Origin: Bombardia bombarda
Lineage: Eukaryota > Ascomycota > Sordariomycetes > Sordariales > Lasiosphaeriaceae
Reading direction: 5' to 3'
NCBI GenBank assembly: GCA_030512295.1
Contig: JAULSR010000010.1
Span: forward strand, 1,155,639-1,219,638
Length of the DNA stretch: 64,000 bases
Shown: piece after piece, positions 33,841-44,797 of the stretch
Layout: every line of letters begins with the position of its first letter
How positions within the stretch are numbered: position 1 is the stretch's first letter
Notes under the pieces: model-generated
Database searches by the model: none
Seen by the model: the letters and a program-made list of their open reading frames with translations, nothing else
Told to the model about the DNA's origin: nothing
Program-made: the position numbers and the translations under genes

Positions 33841-35395
33841 CCAACCTGCTGTGAATTTGTGAATTGGCTGGCAGCAATGCTTGTTCGTTCTCGCCCGAAC
33901 CAGACAGGTCTGCAAGTCCAATGTTACACAACAAAGGTTTGTAGCCATTGACCAATAAAGTGCTGGGTCATCCGGGACCAGGGGCGGCACGGAAACCACT
34001 CCGTGCTGACAAAAGAGTCGGGGACAGATTCTATGACGAAACAAGTTTTTATGGCGCACCCGGACATAGCAACTGGCCGGCATGTCACGCCACCGTCACA
34101 CATCTCGGCTTCTGTCAACGCCGGTGCGACTCCAGCCTGGGCCGCTCAAACACGGAATGTGAATTGGTTGATGTAAGTTGTTGTTTGGCACTGATTGCAG
34201 GATATCAAGGTCTTGAGAAAAAGGGAGAGGCCATGCAGGTCGGTTGACAGCTGCTAGCCGTGGATGTTGCTTGGTGTAGGTTGCATCGCGTATCTCCGGT
34301 CCCTCGAGAAGCTTCTAGCTGCCTCATTCGTGAGCACCCCGCCCCGGCAAGACTTGGAGACGAGACGCGAGGGCGGCAACCAATGAGACAGTGTCCTGTC
34401 CTGATCATCTTATTTGATCTTTGACATTATGGGTGCGTTGTGTCTAATCCTTGTGAATACGGCTTGGTAGTACATCTGCACGTGTTGGTGAACTGCTCAC
34501 ATACATGAATGAGTAGGAGCTTGATCATGGACAAGTATGCTTTCTGTCGATATCGATACCCGAATATTGCTCCCTGGCGAATAGACGACCTTCATTCTCA
34601 ACTGTTGCGCGAACTCATAAAGTCTATGGAGTCCCTGGACAGACGACTGTTGACCGTGACTTTAAGAGCTGATTCTGTTCCACGCATGACAGAGAGCTAC
34701 GCCTGCACTGGAGGCCACGAGGGCAGCTCTACTAGTTCTACATGGCCAACGAGAAATGATGACCATGCACTCGTCTCCAACCTTCCCATAATGGCATTCC
34801 ATTACCAACCATGCACCTTAATGTTCGACAGTCTGTACTAGGAAAGAAGGAGGCCGTCTTGCTGCTACTCAGTCCGAGAAGAAGCTAGATGAGGGCCGTC
34901 GTCGACTAATGCCCGCACTAGCACAACTTAGTCTCCGAATAGGCGTGTTCAGCGGAAAGGACGGCTTCAGCATCAGAGAATAAAGTTCAGTCTCTATGGA
35001 TGGTCACGCTTCTTGCGCCGCCATCTGATTAACGCCCCCTTCAAGTCAACAGCCATCAACAGGACAGGTCATTTTACATTCATCGGCTGACTGCCACCAG
35101 CCGCCACTAAAAACGCTCATGATGGTGTTTCATCGTGGCCGGTATCTGCGAATGGCGTCAAAATGCAGCCACCGCAACCAAGAGGCCGACTGGTAACGAG
35201 TAGACTTGAATCGCTCTTATGGTTCTTGGCCCAACCTCGACTGATCCCCAACCACCAACGAGCAGCTCATCACGATGTGAAGTATGAACTGCTTGTTTTC
35301 GTATTAAACGTAAAAAATCTCCTTGAGTTATCTTCTTGGCCAACAGCCTCAATACCTACGCATCCATTGCAACTCACATCATTACACAAAACAAG
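33841..35395. other. no gene recognised
   Basis: About 1.5 kb. It would be expected to hold the missing 5' part of the amidohydrolase but shows no similarity to it. Only unsupported short frames. Confidence 0.45.
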
Positions 35396-36193
35396 ATGCA
35401 CTGCGGTAATGAGATACAGGTCATATTCAACTATGGAGCCCCTATTTTGACGGCTATGGCGATCCTGCTCTTTGCTATTTTACCAACTCCAGAACTGGTG
35501 CCTGACAGCAGCTACGTCAAATCCATCCGCCACCAGCGAGACATGCACCAGACGAATTCCTTGTCCTCGCATCTCACAACCCCACTTTTGATACCCACGG
35601 CACCTCTTCACGACATCTCTCAGCACTTTTCGACAGCCGTTTCTGCTCTGACTAAACTGCTCCAGGCTCTGGGCCGAAGTATTCAACACTGGCCCGTGCC
35701 CAATGCCAAAGAGCCAGATGCCACTGAGAAGCAATTCGGTCTTCTATATGGTCTTGGCGCAATCGCACACATACTATGCGTCGTTCTCTCCAAAGCTGAT
35801 CAGGCGTGTGGTCTTGAGACTCCTTACGAGACACGGCTTATTATCACGTTCCGGCAGCAGCTCCTGGAATACCACAAGCCACGAGCAATGATCAAACCCG
35901 TGTCTGGCTCTCCAAGGGCGCCTCCAGCACAAGACAGCAGGAGGACGTGGAAGGTCCCCAGTCTCAAACATGGGTCGCCTATACGTGCCAACATGCTGCC
36001 AATACCGATTAGAGGTTCGTCTTTGTCTCAAGCCAGGACAAGGACAGGAGATCTACGGAGGAGTGAGTCGGATAGAATTCGACTGCCAAAGTTCAACCTC
36101 GATTCAAAGCTGCTTTCGTTCCCCAGCCCGAGATTCACGGATGATCTCATTAAGAAGCTGCCAGACAAGTCTCAAGGATTATCTGGCCGTTGA
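35396..36193 (+). CDS. hypothetical protein with N-terminal hydrophobic segment
   Basis: 265 residues from ATG 35396 (the frame upstream begins with a non-ATG codon). A hydrophobic helix (ILTAMAILLFAILP) lies at residues ~17-30 and a second weaker one around LLYGLGAIAHILCVVLS. The C-terminal half is basic and Ser/Pro-rich (SPRAPPAQDSRRTW, SQARTRTGDLRRSESDRIRL), probably disordered. No domain recognised. No intron or paralogue in the window. A single-pass or tail-cytoplasmic membrane protein is possible; equally it could be a chance frame, though its length is unusual for this base composition. Confidence 0.4.
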   Translation: MHCGNEIQVIFNYGAPILTAMAILLFAILPTPELVPDSSYVKSIRHQRDMHQTNSLSSHLTTPLLIPTAPLHDISQHFSTAVSALTKLLQALGRSIQHWPVPNAKEPDATEKQFGLLYGLGAIAHILCVVLSKADQACGLETPYETRLIITFRQQLLEYHKPRAMIKPVSGSPRAPPAQDSRRTWKVPSLKHGSPIRANMLPIPIRGSSLSQARTRTGDLRRSESDRIRLPKFNLDSKLLSFPSPRFTDDLIKKLPDKSQGLSGR

Positions 36194-36840
36194 GACGATT
36201 AGCTGCTGGCAGGGATCGAAGCCATGGGGTGTTGAATGGAATATCAAGACTGGATGTTTGGGATTAAGAGACTTATGCGTCTGTTTTGCGCAATCTTGTG
36301 TTGAGCCGGCTTTAATGTCTTTAGATTCACGCGGTGGAGGGATGACGAACTTATCACGGGGACTTTAATGTAAATAGAAATAATAGAAATAGAAATTGTC
36401 AAACCGCAGCACACTTGAAAACTTCAAATACCAGAGCCTTTAACGTTATGACCATCTGCTCAATAGTTTATTGTCGGACATGGGCGTGTAAGGCGAAAAA
36501 GAAAAGGCGACAGTGGCGTTGGTCGTAACCAATATGACAACAACCATGATGATATCATTACATCACTTTGAAGAAAGCCCCAGACTATCAATCTCACAAT
36601 AGTCATACTCCTCTCTGGAAGGGTCCGTGTTCTGCGACATCACCCGCCCTTGTCCGCCTCCAGACATCTCGTCATTGTGGAGCGGCTAAAAAGGGGTCGA
36701 TCATCATGTGTTGGTCATAGGGCACAACAGTGAGCATTTGAAAGTCATATATCAGTCCGCCCACCGCACAAGTCATTCCTCGACACTCGGCCATCCTGCC
36801 AATAAACCGTTTTATTCCAGTTGTGACGCAAATCCCAACC
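36194..36840. other. no gene recognised
   Basis: Intergenic between two plus-strand genes; no feature seen. Confidence 0.5.
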
Positions 36841-37594
36841 ATGTACCGACTCCGCGCCTCCCAGGTAGCACGGCCCGTCTCGCGCGCAATCATGGAGAAA
36901 TACTCACGGCCTCTTGCCCTCGTCCCGAGTCGACTCTATGCGACGGACCCCAAAGCAGACAGAGCTGCCGCAGCAAGCCCGCTCGCGCGCGTATCCGACA
37001 GCATCAAGCGCGACCATGAAGATATCAAGGAGAACTACTTCAACATCATCTATGGCCAGGACTATGACACGCAGGTGCGATGGCAGAACCAGTTTATATG
37101 GGATCTGGCGCGCCATTCCATCGCCGAGGAGATTGTCGTGTACCCGGCATTCGAGAAGTACATACCCGATGGGGAGATTATGGCAGACCGGGATCGGTGC
37201 GAGCACATGAAGGTAGAGGTACTGGTCATCTCACGAGCAAGACAGAACTAACAGCCTCCAGGTCAAAGAGAAGCTGTTTGAGCTGCAAAACATGACGCCG
37301 GCGCACGATGAGTTTCTGCCGACGCTCAACAGCCTCTGGGAGGATCTGTCGCGGCACATCAAAGAAGAGGAGACAGAGGATCTACCGCAACTAGAGAAGC
37401 ACATAGACAGCGAGGCATCCAATCATCTCGCCAACAGCTTCTCGACCACCAAGCACTTTGTGCCCACCAGAAGCCACCCCATGGCGCCAGACAAGCCGCC
37501 ATACGAGACAGCTGTGGGCCTGTTGACCACTCCCATGGACAAGTTGATGGATATGTTTAAGCGGTTTCCCAAGGAGGCGTCTCACTCGCCGTGA
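36841..37594 (+). CDS. hemerythrin-domain (HHE) protein, probably mitochondrial
   Basis: Two exons, 36841-37212 and 37262-37594, with a 49-nt intron (AAG|GTAGAG...CTCCAG|GTC), give 234 residues. The basic, Arg/Ser-rich N-terminus (MYRLRASQVARPVSRAIM) resembles a mitochondrial presequence. The four-helix HHE domain has the iron-ligand contexts SIKRDHEDIKENY, WDLARHSIAEEIVVYP, CEHMKVKEKLFELQ, TPAHDEF and SRHIKEEETEDLP. Fungal members are linked to iron or nitrosative-stress handling, but roles are mostly unproven. Intact. Confidence 0.88.
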
Positions 37595-37608
37595 GGGGAA
37601 GAACATTT

Positions 37609-37665
37609 GGTATCAAACAAGTCAGATGGTATCAAACAAGTCAGATGGTATCAAACAAGTCAGAC
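37609..37665 (+). repeat. 19-bp tandem repeat, three copies
   Basis: GGTATCAAACAAGTCAGAT is repeated three times head to tail immediately after the hemerythrin-like stop codon, so within its 3' untranslated region. Confidence 0.95.
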
Positions 37666-38207
37666 TGAACGGTAAAGATTGATGCTTTTGGAGAATGAGG
37701 CTGTTTCTATCCGCGACACAGTATATGAGTAATGAAATGCATAATACCAAATTGTAATCTAGTGCATCTTAATAGATAGCAAATGGGCAAGTGAAATTGG
37801 CGATGATGCAGATCGATGCAGCACTGCTAGCCATGGCAGAGAGTCCAATCCACTCTTTATCGTCTCCAGATTGCCGTCCCCATCAGCGACTTGGAAAGTG
37901 TGAGGGGTTACCAACACGCTGGGCCATATGCGGAGTGTTAATAGCAACCAATGCATCAGCCGTCGCCAATCAGCAGCCCCCCTGGGCAACACCAGTCAGT
38001 CTGCAGCCCTTGCCCCAAACAGGTTACAAAGTCCCGATAAGCGCGATAAGACCAACAACAACTCCCAACAGGGAGATAATTGAACGCCACCAGGCTGCTG
38101 TGCCGAGGGGCTGGACGTCAGCTCTCGGGGCTGTTTGATAAAGGGCAACATCCTCATCAAACTGACAGAGTGACAGACAAAACGACCAGAAACCACAGCA
38201 CCAGACC

Positions 38208-39464
38208 ATGGCCGTGGATACCATCTTTGGCGAGCTGCGCCAGCTCTGGCAGTCGCTGCCGCCGCCATACACGTATCTCCTCGCTGCTGTCGTGACCTTG
38301 TCCATTGCATCTCTTCTCTACCAGCGCCGAAACCCAACCCCGCCGTCACCAACGTCATCGCCCTCGCAGAAGCCACCTGCATCCAAAAGCCCCCAAGACT
38401 CGCGCACGCCGGGACAATGGCCGCCCTCGTCCTTCGTCATGCCGACACCGCCCCCCTACCCCTCCTGGTCCATCACCTCCACCAAGCCGCTGCCCTACCG
38501 CCCCTTCCGCTACGGCCCCAAGAACCACATCACCATGGGCCTCCGCTCGGTCCCGCACGCCGACTGGATCGAGCTCGACAGCGACTACCCGCGCTACCAT
38601 GCCGACAAGGCGCGACGCATCCTCGAGCGCGGCGCCAAGTGCTGCAAGACGGCCCCGGAGGCCTATCCTGCCGCCGTTGAGCTGCTCGAGGACCTTGTCG
38701 CCTATCTTCCCGCGCGCTACCCCTCCCTGTACAAGCGCACCGCCGTGGGCGTCGACAACCTCTGGTCTGGCGAGAGCATCGACGTCTCGACGCGCCCGCT
38801 GCCAGAAGACCCCATGCAGACATGCGCCCGGCTGGTGCAGGACGACCTGGCCATCATGGTCGAGCGGCCCGACGGACAATACTGCCTGCTCGCGGGCGCC
38901 ATCCTGCTGCCCGGCTTCTGGCGGCTCGAGGACAAGTTTGGCATGCCGCTGGGCGAGATCCACACGTCGGGCGACGTGCCGCAGTTCAAAGAGAAGCTGG
39001 AGAAGGGCATGATGAACTTTTTCCGGCGCGTGAAGCCCGAGGAGATGGTGGCGAGGAACAACTACTTCTTCCAGGTCGACGACGACCTGGCCTGGAGCTG
39101 GAGCATCGGGAGCGAGGACGATCCCGAGATCAGGGGCTGGGGGACGGCGGAGAAGAACAGGGCCATCGAGCATCACTGGTTTCGGAGCGAGCGACAGACG
39201 CTGCGGAGGCTGCCCAAGAGCGGCGGCGTCGTGTTCACCATCAGAACCTATTTCCACCGGATCGTCGATATTGCTGATGAGGATTACGTGCCTGGGAGGC
39301 TGGCGAGCGCGCTGCGGAGCTGGGGCGATGATGTGAGCCGGTACAAGGGCAAGGAGAGATATGGGGAGGTCTTGCTGGAGTACCTTGATCAGAAGCACGC
39401 AGAACAGGTGGCCAGGGGACTTGATTTGAGCAGGGAGGACGAGGTAAGGGCGTATCCGTACTAG
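38208..39464 (+). CDS. DUF3445 / heme-dependent oxidative N-demethylase-like protein
   Basis: 418 residues, single exon, ATG in CCATGGCC at 38208. A membrane anchor (YTYLLAAVVTLSIASLLYQRR) at residues ~20-40 and a Pro/Ser-rich linker precede the DUF3445 (HODM alpha-subunit-like) domain, which starts with PYRPFRYGPKNHITMGL and WIELDSDYPRYHADKARRI. It continues with MVERPDGQYCLLAGAILLPGFWRLEDKFG, WSIGSED and IRTYFHRIVDI. Bacterial relatives bind heme and demethylate amines; fungal members are uncharacterised, so substrate is unknown. The gene is convergent with the Zn2Cys6 factor, with only 96 bases between stop codons. Confidence 0.85.
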   Translation: MAVDTIFGELRQLWQSLPPPYTYLLAAVVTLSIASLLYQRRNPTPPSPTSSPSQKPPASKSPQDSRTPGQWPPSSFVMPTPPPYPSWSITSTKPLPYRPFRYGPKNHITMGLRSVPHADWIELDSDYPRYHADKARRILERGAKCCKTAPEAYPAAVELLEDLVAYLPARYPSLYKRTAVGVDNLWSGESIDVSTRPLPEDPMQTCARLVQDDLAIMVERPDGQYCLLAGAILLPGFWRLEDKFGMPLGEIHTSGDVPQFKEKLEKGMMNFFRRVKPEEMVARNNYFFQVDDDLAWSWSIGSEDDPEIRGWGTAEKNRAIEHHWFRSERQTLRRLPKSGGVVFTIRTYFHRIVDIADEDYVPGRLASALRSWGDDVSRYKGKERYGEVLLEYLDQKHAEQVARGLDLSREDEVRAYPY

Positions 39465-39560
39465 GGAGTTATTTAGCAATCCAGCGTCAATGTGATTCCT
39501 GTGTCTACTGTCTTGGTCTCTTGGCAATGTGCTTGCAAATGCCGTCCAGTACCGCCGCCC

Positions 39561-40954
39561 TCACCGCATCTCGCCCGGCCTCGCGATCCACCCCAGTGCC
39601 CATGCCGTGTCCTGGTTCCACGGCGGACTCATCAAGGTCTCCAAGTCTCGCAGCACGCAGAAGCTCCATCCTCTGGAAAACCAGTATTTCGGCTCCGTCG
39701 CATGCATCACCACGCAGTAGTAGGCCACCAGCGCAACGGCCGGCTGGCAGCGCTGCCTCAGCAGTCCGATATATGCATCTGCCATTCCGATCGGCCACGA
39801 CGCCATGATCTGGTGCTCGGGGCTGGCGGCGTTTTGGATTGCGTACTGGATGGCCCTTATGAGACTGGCGATCTCGACCTCAATCACCATGCGCACCGCT
39901 TCGTCCAGCTGCCCCTCGGCCTCCATCACCGAGAGCCTCTCGGAAAACTTGTTTAGCCTGCCTGTCAGCCTCTCCAGCCCCGGGTTTGGCTCCCTGGTCT
40001 CGTCCGTCACGTTTGGGCTCAGCAGGTCGCCGAGCGGCCCCTCCTTGATGATATCCTTGGACGTGTCCAGCACTTTGGATGCGTCTAACACGCTTTTGAT
40101 GCCCCTGACGAGGAGGAACACGTCAATCAGATTGTCCATGATCGGGCCTTGCATGGAACCCGCCAGCTCGTCAGGCCGCGAGGCCGCCAGTGCGCCGACA
40201 AAGAGGAAGGACGCCGCGGGGAAGAGTGCATGGCAGTTCTCGGTGGTGATGCATTGCAGGGCGACGCTGATGCCTTGGATGGCGAGGCTTTGGTGGTGTG
40301 AGGCCTGTAGAGAGTATTGTTGTCGGTTGTCGGGGTGGAGGTAGGCCAGGTGGAAGGCGGACACGGCCAAGAGTTGATGGAGTAGGAAGACGTGGGAGAA
40401 GGCTAACTTGGGGACCTGAACCTGCCATATGTTGAGTCGGTAGCCCAAAGCGACCGTTTTGTACGTTTCTGTCGTGTAGTGGTGGAGCATCTCGAGGTCT
40501 GACACCCAGTTTGCCGTGCCATCTTGGGGCTGCTCGGTGATGAATTTTGCAAAGTATGGAAATCGGTCTGGGGTGGCTGGAGAAGACTCTGCAAGCGAGA
40601 GCGTCGACACATTTGACGAGGCGGCCGTTGATGACTCTGCCGATGTGTCTGCCTGCACTAGGGCCTGTGGCAGGAGTTTCTGGGGCAGGTTGTTTGGAGT
40701 GATAACCTGTTCTCTGGGGGCTGGTGAGCAGCTGCCGTCGTCCGAGTACACCGAAGACGTCATAAGACTGCATTCGATGCCATGGCGGACACAGGCCCTG
40801 CATGGACGGTTCTCGTCACACTATAACTGCCAGTCAGCTACAACAGCTATCACAGCGGGCTGTATGTACTGTACGCAGCTACCTTGACTCGCCGCTGCTT
40901 GCACCGTAGACAGCCAGTGCGGGACTTTGTGTATCCCAGACGCAGACGGGGCAT
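39561..40954 (-). CDS. Zn2Cys6 transcription factor (sterol-uptake-regulator-like)
   Basis: Two exons: 40954-40883 and 40820-39561. The 62-nt intron splits the zinc cluster between RRVK and CDEN. Product 443 residues. The N-terminal binuclear cluster is CLRCKQRRVK/CDENRPCRACVRHGIEC, a perfect C-x2-C-x6-C-x5-C-x2-C-x6-C, preceded by RLGYTKSRTG. A short linker leads to a helical C-terminal region (LEMLHHYTTETYKTVA, FLLHQLLAVSAFHLAYLHP) typical of the small UPC2-like family. It probably binds DNA as a dimer. It is divergent from the P450 at 42.3 kb across a 1.35-kb shared promoter, so local control of that P450 is a reasonable inference. Confidence 0.9.
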
Positions 40955-42302
40955 TGGACTGGGTCCAGTCTAGTTGTCGTCTGCCAATTACGATGCGGGT
41001 AATTCTTTAGAGGACTGCAACCAGGTCGGTCAACCTGTGCCTGTTAGAGACTGGTGGGGCGGATAGGGCTGAGGCGTGGAAAAAGGTTCGGGCACAACCG
41101 AAAGCGAAGCTTGGGGTGGGGTTACACAAAGAGGACGGAGTGTTTTGGCAAGAAAGATGGGGGTGAGCATGCAGAATTTGGAATGGGAGAAAACGAGTAC
41201 GAACCCGAGACGCCGTTCTTCACCGCAGTGATAAATCAGACCTCGGTCCCCCAGCTTTGGGAACGCGTAAGTGTCGACGTGGGCGACTTCCAGCTTCAGC
41301 GTCGTGATACAGCGAGATACGAGGGAATCACGGCTGGACCGGATGTCATTGCGGCGTGGTTTAGGATAAGGCTCCATGTGTTGGTCAGAACTCTGATTTG
41401 TCCCGCCACCGCCGCTTGACAGCTCGACGGTTAAGGCTGCTGGCATGCACTAACAGATCTTGACGGAATCTCGGCAGATATACCCTGCTCTTGTTAGCCA
41501 AGTAAGCCGCCTAGCAAGACGATCAAATGCAGGGGTACGCGTATTCGTGTTCGGTTTCGGTTTCAGTTCTGCACATCATGCAGCGTTGCTAACCGAGATA
41601 ACGAAGCCATGATAAGCAATACATATCTCAACGGTAGTGGACAACTTGACGGGGCCTTTGACAAAGACAACCAACCTCGATTGCTTGAAAACGCCATCGC
41701 TATAGAGTGGCAGAGTACGAAGCTCGTCACTTGCGACACACATACAATACTTTGTCTACCAGGAGCCTGTGGTTGACGTGGACATGGAAACACAGCCGAC
41801 CCGCGACACCTGCCAAGCTGGATGCACATTGTATACCTCGTTTGGGAAGCTTGAAACAATCCGTCAAGACCCCGCGACTCCGACGAGTCAGTCGCGGGGG
41901 GGCAGGCCAGGTTGCTGGCCAGACTAGAACGAGTCCATCCCAACGCTGATCTGCGGGCAAACTGCCGTGGTACTCAACGTTGCACCGCAAGAGGAGCATC
42001 AACCACCGTTCGAGGCAAATCACCGCAATGAAACCCACTGCCTGTCCTGCCTGGGTGGTCGACTGGCCGACAGGCCTGGTGGACGGCACGTATTCGGGAT
42101 TGCTTCAATCCCGCTGCATCCCGGTGCAAACCTCTTGTGTAAGGTGCCAGGCGCGGGTGATCCCTACCGCAGTACATATCTGCAGGTGATTTTGTGGGGG
42201 TTCTGCTGTTGTTGATATCATCGGTGATCTCCTGCCATTCAGTGGACATTACTCCCCGACCTTGTCTCTCAAAGGACTGAAGTCGCAGTCTTTCCATTGT
42301 TC
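40955..42302. other. shared divergent promoter between the Zn2Cys6 factor and the P450
   Basis: 1.35 kb with no supportable coding sequence. It contains the inverted repeat annotated at 41870-41899. Confidence 0.55.
41870..41899. promoter_or_regulatory. 10-bp perfect inverted repeat, possible operator
   Basis: CCCCGCGACT at 41870-41879 and its exact reverse complement at 41890-41899, separated by 10 bases. A shorter nested palindrome (GACTC-CGAC-GAGTC) lies at the centre. It sits between the divergent factor and P450 genes, closer to the P450. GC-rich, symmetric sites are typical for dimeric zinc-cluster factors, but no binding is shown. Confidence 0.4.
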
Positions 42303-44007
42303 ATGATGGCCAACATGCAGTTCCTCACGGCCCTCGTCGCTGACAAGCTGCCGTTGATCATCCCGACTATCACGGCCTTCTTCGCCGTCATCCTGCTTCA
42401 ATATGTCCTCCGCCGAGACCCCCTATCTGCTATCCCGGTAATCGCGCAAGAGCTGGGCAGTGATGAGAAGCGAAGGCAGGCGTACATGAGCCGCGGCAAG
42501 CAGCTGTACTCCGATGGGTATCGCAAGTTCAAGGACGGCATCTTTCGGATTGTGACGACAAGGAAATCAACTGTTGTTGTCATCTCGACCAAGTATCTCG
42601 ACGAGCTAAGGAAGCTGCCCGACAATGTCCTGAGTTTCGACGAAGCCATCAAGGAGGTAGGCGGACATTCCATCCGATAGTCTGAGCAGTGGAGACTAAC
42701 GAGCCAAAGTCAATGGTCGCCAAGTACACCAGGCTCCTCATCGGCGACGTGACAATCCCGCACACGGTCAAGACTGGCCTGACCCCAGCACTCGTCCGCC
42801 TCAACCCGTCCATCGCCGATGAAGTCCAAGAGTCCTTCAAGCTCGAGATGCCCGACTGTGACGACTGGACACGGGTCAACATCAACAAGAAGCTTCTCCG
42901 CATCGTTGCCAGGGTCTCTGGACGCGTCTTTGTCGGCCCAGAGCTGTGCCACGAGGAAGAATATCTCGACGCCTCCATCAACTACACGCTCGAGCTGATG
43001 GAAGTGCAGCGCGCTGTCTCGCTGATGCCTCTTTGGAAGCGACCATTCCTGGCCAACAGACTGCCGCAAGTCAAGAAGCTCGACGCGCGTATCAAGAAAG
43101 CTCACGAGTTCCTGCGCCCTGTTCTTGCGACTCGTATGCGGCTGGGCAAAGACGACGAGAAGCCAGATGATATGCTGCAGTGGATCATGGACACACAAAC
43201 CAAGTCTGGTGTGACTGCCACTGAGGAGTTGTTGGCAAAACTGCAGCTTGGCATCACCTTTGCTGCCATTCACACCACCACAATGTCCACGACCAATGCG
43301 TGAGTTGGCTTCCTTGTTGTAGTAGTGACGACAGTCTGCTGACAGCCGAAAGATTCTACACCCTTGCCGCCTACCCCTCCCTGGCTCCTGAGCTGCGTGC
43401 TGAGATCCGGTCCGTCCTCGCCGAGAACAACAACAGCTTCACCAGCACCGCGCTGCAGTCCATGAAGAAGCTCGACAGCTTCCTAAAAGAGACCATGCGC
43501 GTCTACCCTGCCAGCGCTGCCACGTTCCAGCGCAAGGTCTTGCGTCCCTTCACGCTGTCCAATGGGCAGGTCATCCCGGCGGGCGTCATCATCGAAGTGC
43601 CAGGCTACGCCGCCAGCCGCGACGACGACATTTTCCCAGACGCTGAGAAGTTTGATGCGTGGCGATTCTATAACCTCAGACAGACAGCCAGAGAGAACGG
43701 CGAGATTGAGGGTTCGGCTCAGAACCAGTTTGTCAGTGTCAGCCAGAGCAGTCTGGTCTTTGGTTACGGCCGGCATGCATGCCCAGGGCGCTTCTTTGCT
43801 GCGAATGAGATCAAGATGATCATAGCCAATGCGCTGTTGATGTACGACATCACGCTGGCGGACGGGAAGACAGAGCGGTACCCGAGTCTGGAGTTTGGCA
43901 GTATGGTAAGCTGTTGCGCTCGATACGATTTAGGGATCAAAGCTGACTTACAACCCCAGATCATCCCCGACCCCAGCAGGGAGCTGCTGTTCAAGAGGAT
44001 CGCATGA
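42303..44007 (+). CDS. cytochrome P450 monooxygenase, membrane-anchored
   Basis: Four exons: 42303-42656, 42710-43299, 43353-43905 and 43960-44007, giving 514 residues. The second acceptor is placed at GAAAG|ATTC because it yields TTNAFYTLAAYP and leaves room for the CTGAC branch site. An N-terminal membrane helix (LPLIIPTITAFFAVILLQYVL) is followed by P450 motifs: I-helix GITFAAIHTTTMS, K-helix ETMR, PxRF-like DAWRFYNLRQ and heme loop FGYGRHACPG. AAIHTT-type I-helices are usual in fungal ent-kaurene-oxidase-like and related biosynthetic P450s. No terpene synthase or PKS is nearby, so the substrate is open. Intact. Confidence 0.9.
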
Positions 44008-44797
44008 GACAGATGTGCACCACTTAGCTCTCGTTTGTGTTGTCCAAGAGTGAAGTCCACTGTTATGGTCACCAGTCCAGCATTGGACAGTCACATAGAA
44101 GATGGATCAATGTCATGGAAGACGAAATTAAGTTGAATACGATCGTATCCAAAGCTCGGCGCGCTCCTGCGTTGGAGGTAAATTCTCAACATCCACCTGC
44201 CTATTTTAGAAACTCTGCACAACTGCAGCCAGTCGAATCGAGGTGACTTGGCGTGCCAACACTCGTCCCGCACAGACCGTCAGACCGGTGTGTCGGACCT
44301 GCACCCCAGATCACCGCGCCCGGACTCTCCAATAAAGCGGCCCCCTCTCGGAGGCACGTTCTACTGTTTTGCCCGTGTATGAGTGGGGTCGTTGTGTCCC
44401 ATATCGGCGCGCAAGTGAGCTGGGTTTCGACAACTGCCCAGTCGGGATGATCGACGTGACGAAACATGGGTGCAATGCATTTGTGATACACTGGCAATGC
44501 GAGAACCTACCGCCGGCAGTTGCTGTGCTCCCGAGAACATAATAGTATTGAATGGTTGTTGTAGACCTCTAGAGCCGACGTTTCCTTCTTTGTGCCCGCC
44601 TGACCTTTTTCTTGCCATGTCCCGGAAACCCGCTTCTCAAATCCCCACTTCTCTCGTCCATCCATCCGATACTCCGATTTTGCCGTGCTGCCGTTGATTG
44701 TCGACGGGTTCCTGCTGCGCCTTCACTTGCACCAACAAAGCCCGTTGACGTGAGCTTCAACGACCCACACCCATCGCCCATCGCCCAGAACAATATC
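44008..44797. other. no gene recognised
   Basis: About 790 bases between two plus-strand genes. Probable promoter and leader of the SAT4-type gene downstream. Confidence 0.5.

Noticed and set aside
38355..39527. 390-codon minus-strand open frame
   Set aside because: Fully antisense to the DUF3445 gene, in GC-rich coding DNA where third-position bias opens opposite frames; no domain and odd composition.
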